Shown: positions 58,065 through 64,000 of the stretch, piece by piece
How the letters are laid out: each line of letters begins with the position of its first letter
Numbering within the stretch: position 1 is the first letter of the stretch
Assembly: GCF_000422545.1 (NCBI RefSeq)
Contig: NZ_AULZ01000002.1
Coordinates: forward strand, 62,001 to 126,000
Length of the DNA stretch: 64,000 nt
Reading direction: 5' to 3'
Source: Desulfocurvibacter africanus subsp. africanus DSM 2603
Lineage (GTDB): Bacteria > Desulfobacterota > Desulfovibrionia > Desulfovibrionales > Desulfovibrionaceae
Translations under genes and position numbers: made by a program
Notes under the pieces: generated by a model
What the model was told of the DNA's origin: nothing
The model's input: only the letters and a program-made list of their open reading frames with translations
Database searches by the model: none

Positions 58065-60473
58065 GTGCCCGATTTCAGAACAGCTTTGAATGATCAGGCT
58101 CTCCATCTGTTTGATGGGGCTTACGGCACTCTGCTCCAGAAGCGCGGGTTGCCGGCGGGCATGTCCCCTGAGCTTTTCGGTCTAGAGCGGCCGGACGTCC
58201 TGCGCGGCCTGCACGAGGAATATCTGGCCGCGGGCGCGCGCATCCTGACCACCAACACCTTCGGGGGCACGGCTCCCAAGCTGGGCAAGGGCGTGGACGT
58301 GCGCGCCTTTAACCGGGCGACTGTCGAGATAGCACGGCAGGCAGCCGGCGACAGAGCCTTCGTGGCCGGCAGCGTGGGCCCCACGGGCCTGTTCGTGGAG
58401 CCTTTGGGGCCGATTTCCTTCCACGACATGGTGGCGCTTTTCATCGAGCAGATTCGCGGTCTCGTGGAAGGCGGCGCGGACCTCATCAAGGCCGAGACGC
58501 ATTTCGACTTGGCCGAGGCCAAGGCCGTGGTGGTGGCCGCGCGGGAGATCTGCGATCTGCCCGTGCTCGTGTCCATGACTTATGAAGGCAAGACCAGCCT
58601 CACGGGCACTCCGCCGAACACCTTCGTGGACACCATGCAGAATCTTGGTGTGGATGTTGTCGGCGTGAACTGCGGCACCGGGCCCGAGGAAATGGCCGCT
58701 CTCGTGGAGCTGATGAGGCGCAGGCTGGAGACGCGCTACCACGTGCAGCCCAATGCCGGACTGCCCAGGCTGGAGAACGGCCGCACCGTGTTTCCCCTGG
58801 GTCCCGAGGAGTTCGCGACCAAGACCGCCCGTTTCGCGGAGTTGGGGGCCAAATTCCTGGGCGGCTGCTGCGGCACGAGCCCGGAACACATAGCGGCCCT
58901 GGCCGCCGCCCTGCAGGGCAAAACCTGGACCAGACTCGCGCCGCCCGAGAATCCCTGTCTCGTGCTGACCACCCGCGGCGGCTCCGTGGCCGTGGACCAT
59001 GCGCTGCCCCTCGTGCTTATCGGCGAGCGCATCAATCCCACGGGCAAGAAGAAGCTGGCCGAGGAGTTGCAGTCCGGCGTGTTCGGCGAGGCCCTGTCCA
59101 TGGCAGCCGAGCAGCTCGCTACCGGAGCCGGGATCTTGGACGTGAACGTGGGAGCGCCCATGGTCAAGGAGGCCGAGGTGCTGCCCGCTCTGGTCAAGGC
59201 GCTGTCCGAGCGCTTCGACGCGCCACTGGCCATCGACACCACGGATATTCAGGCCATGGCCGCGAGCTTGTGGGCCTGCGCCGGTTCGCCCCTGGTCAAC
59301 TCCATCAGTGGCGAGCCCGGCCGGCTGGAAGAGCTCGGGCCGCTGTGCAAGAAACTCGGCACACCGTTCATACTTCTGCCCCTGGCGGGCAAGAAGCTGC
59401 CCGTCACTGCGTCCGAACGACTTGCGGCCATCGAGTCCCTGCTGCGCAAGGCCGACGACCTGGGCATTCCGCGCCGGCTGATCATGGTCGATGCCCTGGC
59501 CCTGACTGTTTCCTCCAAGCCCGAAGCGGCCAAGTCCTGCTTCTCGGTCATCCGCCATTGCCGTGACGTCTGGCGGCTGCCCACGGTGCTGGGCCTGTCC
59601 AATATCTCCTTCGGCCTGCCCGCGCGCGAGCTGGTCAACTCCACGTTCCTGGCCATGTGCATGGCCGAGGGACTCACTGCCTGCATCGCCAATCCGGGCT
59701 CCACGCGCCTGCGGGAGGCCTTGGCCGCCGCCGAAGTGCTCCTGGGCCGTGATCCGCAGGCCGGGCGCTTCATCGCCGGTTTCTCGGCCTGGAAACCGGG
59801 CGAGGCCGGCCCGTCCGCCGGATTGCGCATGTCCGGTCCGGATGCCGCGGCTGCCACGCCGCGCGAGGCCGTGATCCGGGGCGACAAGGAGCGCCTTGTC
59901 CCTCTGCTGGAGGCTGCCCTGGAGCGGGGTGACAACCCCTTCGACCTGGTGGACAAGGAGCTCATCCCCGGCATTATGGAAGTGGGCGAGAAGTACGAGC
60001 GCCGAGAATACTTCCTGCCCCAGCTCATGCTCTCCGCCGAGACCGTGCAGCTCGGCTTCGAACGCCTGCGCCCCCTGCTGGAGCAGTCGGGCCGGGACGA
60101 GGCGCGGCCGCGCATCGTCATGGCCACGGTGGAGGGAGACATCCACGACATCGGCAAGAACATCGTCTGTCTGCTGTTGCGCAACCACGGCTTCGACGTG
60201 CTGGACCTGGGCAAGGACGTGCCGGCGGCGGCCATAGTGGATGCCGCGCGCTGCCATGACGCGAGGCTCATCGGCCTGTCCGCGCTTATGACCACGACCA
60301 TGGTGCGCATGGAGGAAGTCGTGAAGCTGGTGCGCGAAAGCGGCCTGCAGGCCAAGATCATAATCGGCGGCGCGGTGGTTTCCCAGCGCTACGCCGAAGC
60401 CATCGGAGCCGACGGCTACGCCAAGGACGCCGTGGCTGCCGTAAGGCTTGCCAAGCAACTGGTCAGCGCTTAA
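58065..60473 (+). CDS. metH: Cobalamin-dependent methionine synthase, without reactivation domain
   Basis: 802 residues, GTG 58065 with CAGGAGTTGG upstream. Homocysteine methylation from methyl-tetrahydrofolate through cobalamin. Homocysteine domain with zinc Cys in G-V-N-C-G and G-G-C-C-G-T-S-P-E-H-I, pterin-binding domain (about 310-570, I-G-E-R-I-N-P-T-G-K-K), and B12 domain with E-G-D-I-H-D-I-G-K-N (His base-on ligand). Classical MetH is about 1200 residues and ends in an AdoMet reactivation domain, missing here; a separate reactivator is expected elsewhere. This short form is common in anaerobes. Confidence 0.95.
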   Translation: MPDFRTALNDQALHLFDGAYGTLLQKRGLPAGMSPELFGLERPDVLRGLHEEYLAAGARILTTNTFGGTAPKLGKGVDVRAFNRATVEIARQAAGDRAFVAGSVGPTGLFVEPLGPISFHDMVALFIEQIRGLVEGGADLIKAETHFDLAEAKAVVVAAREICDLPVLVSMTYEGKTSLTGTPPNTFVDTMQNLGVDVVGVNCGTGPEEMAALVELMRRRLETRYHVQPNAGLPRLENGRTVFPLGPEEFATKTARFAELGAKFLGGCCGTSPEHIAALAAALQGKTWTRLAPPENPCLVLTTRGGSVAVDHALPLVLIGERINPTGKKKLAEELQSGVFGEALSMAAEQLATGAGILDVNVGAPMVKEAEVLPALVKALSERFDAPLAIDTTDIQAMAASLWACAGSPLVNSISGEPGRLEELGPLCKKLGTPFILLPLAGKKLPVTASERLAAIESLLRKADDLGIPRRLIMVDALALTVSSKPEAAKSCFSVIRHCRDVWRLPTVLGLSNISFGLPARELVNSTFLAMCMAEGLTACIANPGSTRLREALAAAEVLLGRDPQAGRFIAGFSAWKPGEAGPSAGLRMSGPDAAAATPREAVIRGDKERLVPLLEAALERGDNPFDLVDKELIPGIMEVGEKYERREYFLPQLMLSAETVQLGFERLRPLLEQSGRDEARPRIVMATVEGDIHDIGKNIVCLLLRNHGFDVLDLGKDVPAAAIVDAARCHDARLIGLSALMTTTMVRMEEVVKLVRESGLQAKIIIGGAVVSQRYAEAIGADGYAKDAVAAVRLAKQLVSA

Positions 60474-60535
60474 TAGGCGAGTGGGCTCGGGGCTCGATGC
60501 TCAGCCGGCTCCCTTCACCGCGAGGTTTCTCATTG

Positions 60536-61135
60536 ATGACAGGTTCGAACCGCTTGATCCGTTTGATGGTCATGGGCTGCGTGCTGGCCCTGCTTTGCCT
60601 CGCGGCTTGCTCGCGCGATGAGGGCTCGGATCGGGCCGACGAGCAGGAGGGTCGCAAGGCTTCCGCCCCGACGGACAGCCCCGCCGCCGTTGAGCAACAG
60701 CGGCCTGCCGCGAGCTGGGGGGAACTCCATGACGGCTCGAACCTTCAGACGTTGAGTTATAGCGAGCTGCTGGAGTTCATCGACGGCAGCAAGGGCAAGG
60801 TCGTGCTCGTCAACTTCTGGGCCACCTGGTGTCCGCCTTGCAGGCAGGAGCTTCCCGAGCTCAAGGCCCTGCGGGAGAAGTATTCGCCCGAGCAGCTCGT
60901 CGTGCTCGGCGTCTCCGTGGACGAAACCAAAGAGCCCGTGAGGCGCTTCATGCAGGATGAGCCCCTCAACTACCCAGTGTATATGAGTTCACGTGAGCTG
61001 CTGGCCGCCTATCAGGTCAGCGGCGTGCCATATACCGTAGTGTATGACCGTAACGGCCACCAGGCCGACGACATGGCCGGCTATGTGGCCGGCGAGGTCG
61101 AGGCCATGGTGCGCAACCTCATGCAGGAGAACTGA
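60536..61135 (+). CDS. TlpA-like thioredoxin-fold lipoprotein
   Basis: 199 residues, ATG 60536 after GAGG. Signal peptide and lipobox C-L-A-A-C. Thioredoxin fold with W-A-T-W-C-P-P-C-R active site near 100, V-S-V-D-E, and V-P-Y-T-V-V-Y cis-Pro segment. Periplasmic disulfide reductase of the TlpA/ResA type. A linker of about 40 charged residues follows the lipobox. Near the following gene by 7 nt. Confidence 0.92.
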   Translation: MTGSNRLIRLMVMGCVLALLCLAACSRDEGSDRADEQEGRKASAPTDSPAAVEQQRPAASWGELHDGSNLQTLSYSELLEFIDGSKGKVVLVNFWATWCPPCRQELPELKALREKYSPEQLVVLGVSVDETKEPVRRFMQDEPLNYPVYMSSRELLAAYQVSGVPYTVVYDRNGHQADDMAGYVAGEVEAMVRNLMQEN

Positions 61136-61142
61136 TTCGCCC

Positions 61143-61619
61143 ATGGAGGCGTATACAATTCGCAAGGCCAGCATGTCCGACATCAAGGTCATGCACAGGC
61201 TGCTCATGTCCTGCGCCCAGAAGAGCCAACTTCTGCCGCGCTCCCTGAATTCATTGTACGGGCACGTGCGCGACTTCTACGTGGCCGAGGAGATCGCCAC
61301 AGGCACGCCCGTTGGCTGCTGCGCTCTGACCATCTGCTGGGAAGACCTGGCCGAAGTGCGTTCGCTGGCCCTGGATGAAGCGCACAAGGGCAGGGGCGTG
61401 GGGCGGGCCATGGTTCAGACTTGTCTGGATGAGGCCTCCCAACTGGGGCTGTCGCGCGTTTTTGCCCTGACTTACGTGGTGGACTTTTTTCGCAGGTGCG
61501 GCTTTTCCGAGGTGGAAAAAGACACCCTGCCGCAGAAGGTCTGGTCCGACTGCATCAACTGTCCCAAATTCCCGGAGTGCGACGAGACCGCAATGCTCAT
61601 CACGCTCCCCTCCCGTTGA
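61143..61619 (+). CDS. argA: N-acetylglutamate synthase, short type
   Basis: 158 residues, ATG 61143. GNAT fold only, without the kinase-like domain of classical ArgA. I-R-K-A-S-M-S-D-I at the start, L-A-E-V-R-S-L-A-L-D near 65, acetyl-CoA loop H-K-G-R-G-V-G-R-A near 79, and the C-terminal N-C-P-K-F-P-E-C-D-E Cys pair characteristic of the short NAGS fused to or beside ArgH. First step of arginine synthesis. Cluster with hpt. Confidence 0.82.
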   Translation: MEAYTIRKASMSDIKVMHRLLMSCAQKSQLLPRSLNSLYGHVRDFYVAEEIATGTPVGCCALTICWEDLAEVRSLALDEAHKGRGVGRAMVQTCLDEASQLGLSRVFALTYVVDFFRRCGFSEVEKDTLPQKVWSDCINCPKFPECDETAMLITLPSR

Positions 61620-61636
61620 ACCGGAGCCCTGCCAAT

Positions 61637-62182
61637 ATGCCGACTTTCATCAAGCTCATTGACGAACAGGATATAGCACGCCGCGTGCAGGAACTCGGCC
61701 TGGAGATATGCCGCCACTATGGCGACGAACCAATCATTGCCGTGTGCGTGCTCAAGGGAGCCTTTCTCTTTTTCTCGGATCTGGTGCGCGCCTTGCCGCA
61801 GCAGATGGACGTGCGCTTGGACTTCGTGCGCCTGGCCAGCTACGGCGACCGCACACACGGCGCCGAGAAAGTCGAATTCAAGAAGGATATGGAGACGAAC
61901 ATCGAAGGCAAGCATGTGCTCGTTGTGGAAGACATCGTGGACACGGGCCGGTCCATGGATTACTTCCTCAAGGTTCTTGCCTTGCGCAGGCCTAAATCGG
62001 TCAAGATATGTGCCCTTATAGACAAGTCCGAACGGCGCGAGGTGGAATTGCAGGTTGATTTCACCGGCTTTGCCCTGGACAAAGGTTTTGTGGTGGGCTA
62101 CGGACTTGACTATGCTGAAAAATATCGCGGCATGCGTAGCATCTACGACCTAATCCCCGATGGCGACGGCCGAAGCGGATAG
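61637..62182 (+). CDS. hpt: Hypoxanthine phosphoribosyltransferase
   Basis: 181 residues, ATG 61637. Purine salvage. Type I PRTase: V-L-K-G-A-F-L-F at residue 40s, flexible loop L-A-S-Y-G near 67, PRPP motif V-V-E-D-I-V-D-T-G-R-S near 96, and base-specificity loop K-G-F-V-V-G-Y-G-L-D-Y near 150. Follows argA by 17 nt. Confidence 0.95.
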   Translation: MPTFIKLIDEQDIARRVQELGLEICRHYGDEPIIAVCVLKGAFLFFSDLVRALPQQMDVRLDFVRLASYGDRTHGAEKVEFKKDMETNIEGKHVLVVEDIVDTGRSMDYFLKVLALRRPKSVKICALIDKSERREVELQVDFTGFALDKGFVVGYGLDYAEKYRGMRSIYDLIPDGDGRSG

Positions 62183-62227
62183 GTCTGTGCTGACGCGGCC
62201 GTAGTCCGGCCATCGGAGATTACATCC

Positions 62228-63823
62228 ATGATTGTTCAATGCCCAGAGTGTCAGACTAAATACAACCTCCCCGACAACAAGATTTTGGACAGCGGCACCA
62301 AGGTCCGCTGCTCCCGTTGCACACATACCTTCACCGCTTATCCTGAAAGCGTCGAACCCGCATTTGAGCCGGCGCCCAAGCTTCAAACGGAAGTCAAGGC
62401 AGCGCCTGTACCCGAACCCTCAGCGTCCAAACCCGAGCCTGTCGCTCCCAATGCCCAGCCTCAAAAGGAAGTCGCTCACACGGCTGATGCCGTTGGCGGC
62501 ACGTCCGGCAAGGCCGCTTCCGAGACCGATTTCGACGAGGAGGATTTCCTCGCCAGCCTGGGCGATCTGAGCGACCTGGGCAAGGACCCCTTTGAAGACA
62601 AGCAGAAGGAAAGCGACGAGATTTCCTTCTCTGACGATTTCCTCAAGGAGGATGTTCCGGCCAAGGCGGATAGAAAGAAAAAGCCCGCGGTCGAGGACGA
62701 GGATATCTTCGGCGGCCTAAGTTCCGAAACGGACCTGGGCGCGCTGCTGGGCGACAAGCCTGCGGCTCGCAAGAAGCCTGCCGATGACTTGGGTCTGGAC
62801 GACCTTGATTTGGGCTCTGATTTCGCACCGAGTCCAAGTCGTGAAAGCAAAAAGGCCTCTGAGATGGGGTCCGGTGAGCCGGACGATCTTGGTCTCGGTG
62901 AGGATTTGGGCTGGGGCGAATCGACCGAAAATGTAGAGGAGGAAGCTGGCGGCAGGCAAGACAAGCCCGGCGCCGCGGCTCAGGAAGAACTTGGAGACGA
63001 CGAGTTCGAGGCTGCCTTGCGCGGCTTGTCCATGGACCTGGACGAAGGCGATCCCGCCCCTGCCGGACGGTCGGCAGGGCGGCAGCGTTCTCTGGACCAG
63101 TCCGACGATATGGATGACTTGTGGCCGACGGCTAATGACGAGACAGGTTTTGAGGACGAGACCGGATCTGGTTCTAGTGCCTCAGGCCTAGGCTTGAACC
63201 TGGATGGGGACGACGATTTCGACCGTCAGCCCAAGAAGCAGAAAAGGAAGTCCGGCGGCGCAGGCAAGCTTTTGCTCTTTCTGCTCTTGTTCGTGTTCCT
63301 GCTCGCAGGAGGCGGCGTGGCCGCCATCCACTATCTCGGCCTGTGGTCCAGTCTGCCTCCGTGGGTCCAGGATATGGCCCGCACGGCTGGTTTGCCCCAG
63401 AGCGGCAGCATGGCCAAGCCCGCCGAGGAGCAGGTTCGTCTGCTCTCACTGGAGAACATCCGCCAGTACACCGTGCAGAACGAAAAAGCGGGCCAAGTCT
63501 TCGTCATCGAGGGCAAGGTGGTCAATAACTTCCCCAGCTCTAAAGAATTCATCCGCGTGCAGGCGAGCCTATATGATCAGACGGGCAACGTCGTGGTCAG
63601 CAAGGACATGTCCGCCGGCAACACGGTCTCCTTGTTTCAACTTCAGATCATGAGCCCTCAGGAGATCGATGCCGCGCTCAACTCCGACGTGGGCATCCTG
63701 AGCAACAATTCCGACGTGCAGACCGGCGAGTCCGTGCCGTTCATGGCCGTGTTCTTCAATGCGCCCGAGACCGTGGCCGAATTCGGGGTCAAGGTAATAG
63801 AGGCCAAGGACCCAGCGAAGTAG
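62228..63823 (+). CDS. MJ0042 zinc-finger/DUF3426 membrane protein
   Basis: 531 residues, ATG 62228. N-terminal MJ0042 zinc ribbon (C5-P-E-C8...C28-S-R-C31). A long acidic, disordered linker (about 50-335) rich in Asp, Glu, Ser and Gly with L-G-D-L-S-D-L-G type repeats. One membrane helix near 345 (L-L-L-F-L-L-L-F-V-F-L-L-A-G-G-G), and a C-terminal DUF3426 domain (about 405-531: F-V-I-E-G-K-V-V-N-N-F, F-M-A-V-F-F). Such proteins are thought to link cytoplasmic zinc sensing to the periplasm; function unknown. Own terminator. Confidence 0.88.
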   Translation: MIVQCPECQTKYNLPDNKILDSGTKVRCSRCTHTFTAYPESVEPAFEPAPKLQTEVKAAPVPEPSASKPEPVAPNAQPQKEVAHTADAVGGTSGKAASETDFDEEDFLASLGDLSDLGKDPFEDKQKESDEISFSDDFLKEDVPAKADRKKKPAVEDEDIFGGLSSETDLGALLGDKPAARKKPADDLGLDDLDLGSDFAPSPSRESKKASEMGSGEPDDLGLGEDLGWGESTENVEEEAGGRQDKPGAAAQEELGDDEFEAALRGLSMDLDEGDPAPAGRSAGRQRSLDQSDDMDDLWPTANDETGFEDETGSGSSASGLGLNLDGDDDFDRQPKKQKRKSGGAGKLLLFLLLFVFLLAGGGVAAIHYLGLWSSLPPWVQDMARTAGLPQSGSMAKPAEEQVRLLSLENIRQYTVQNEKAGQVFVIEGKVVNNFPSSKEFIRVQASLYDQTGNVVVSKDMSAGNTVSLFQLQIMSPQEIDAALNSDVGILSNNSDVQTGESVPFMAVFFNAPETVAEFGVKVIEAKDPAK

Positions 63824-63866
63824 ACGAGCGGACTGCTGGCTATAGCTGGAAGAGTGAGTATTTATG

Positions 63867-63904
63867 CAGGGCCGGGAGCTTCGTTCTCCCGGCCCTGTCT
63901 TTTT
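63867..63904 (+). terminator. Terminator of the DUF3426 gene
   Basis: CAGGGCCGGGAG (63867-63878) pairs with CTCCCGGCCCTG (63886-63897), followed by TCTTTTT. Confidence 0.93.
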
Positions 63905-64000
63905 AGAGCAGATTGCTTTTAAGACGCCCGCTCCGGCGTTGACGGCGCAAGTGAATTGCGCCTACGCCTACGCCTACGCGACGGCAAGCCATGCCGACGC
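63905..64000. repeat. MITE-like dispersed repeat, copy 3 (cut by window end)
   Basis: AGAGCAGATTGCTTTTAAG followed by the same inner hairpins as copies 1 and 2. Flanked by TA at the left end. It directly follows the terminator T-run. Confidence 0.8.

Noticed and set aside
58182-60458. 758-codon minus-strand frame opposite metH
   Set aside because: Antisense shadow with His/Gly/Gln-rich composition typical of reverse reading of a GC-rich gene.

Overview
The window is high-GC DNA from what looks like a sulfate-reducing deltaproteobacterium of the Desulfovibrio group (Desulfobacterota). The clues are an HdrD-like iron-sulfur protein beside a PocR-domain gene, a MetH without its reactivation domain, a short N-acetylglutamate synthase, a DUF4212/solute:Na+ symporter pair with its DUF294 and DnaQ-like partners, and direct evidence of selenocysteine (Sec) use. 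Everything here is inference from sequence; no database was searched.

Layout. 1-4240: a partial HAD phosphatase, a tiny membrane protein whose frame runs through an in-frame UGA (C-x-x-U), an MBL-fold hydrolase, then a PocR-domain protein, an unknown protein and an HdrD-like Fe-S protein whose single frame is interrupted by a Sec UGA followed by a textbook SECIS hairpin. 4360-11548: mazG, cvpA-like, and a carboxylate-uptake cluster (DUF4212, symporter, CBS/DUF294 nucleotidyltransferase, DnaQ-like exonuclease). 11816-15096: two unknown proteins and a cation exchanger under a yybP-ykoY (Mn2+) riboswitch. 15619-20813: a two-component cluster (two kinases, two receivers, one of them frameshifted), a TPR/OmpA-like lipoprotein and a glycine-rich exported protein. 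21023-31265: PfpI/DJ-1, alaS, an AT-rich (probably acquired) FkbM methyltransferase, recA, a PP-loop tRNA-thiolation-like protein, a Bax-inhibitor-1 protein and lpxK. 31473-38787: rnr, a degraded copy of a TVP38 gene, an ion channel, intact TVP38, a glycosyltransferase, initiator tRNA and an outer-membrane barrel protein.

38961-47614 holds the most coherent accessory system. A five-gene minus-strand set encodes lysine-2,3-aminomutase (KamA), two ATP-grasp ligases, a GNAT, and a GNAT-HDAC fusion. It is preceded by a small exported protein, a -24/-12 (sigma-54) promoter, three GGAAC-N5-GTTCC palindromes, and the gene for an NtrC-type activator. This reads as a self-contained, activator-controlled pathway, probably for a beta-lysine-containing acylated peptide or osmolyte.

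47684-63823 is mostly housekeeping: type-4 uracil-DNA glycosylase, a DUF1461 membrane protein, CBS-ACT, glpX, rpiB, lipoprotein genes, an HD protein, an rpoH-like sigma factor, metH, a TlpA thioredoxin, short NAGS, hpt and an MJ0042/DUF3426 protein.

Two dispersed repeat families run through the intergenic DNA. One is a ~127-bp MITE-like element with terminal inverted repeats flanked by TA (three copies). The other is a double-hairpin repeat found mostly at gene 3' ends (at least five clear copies and one truncated copy).
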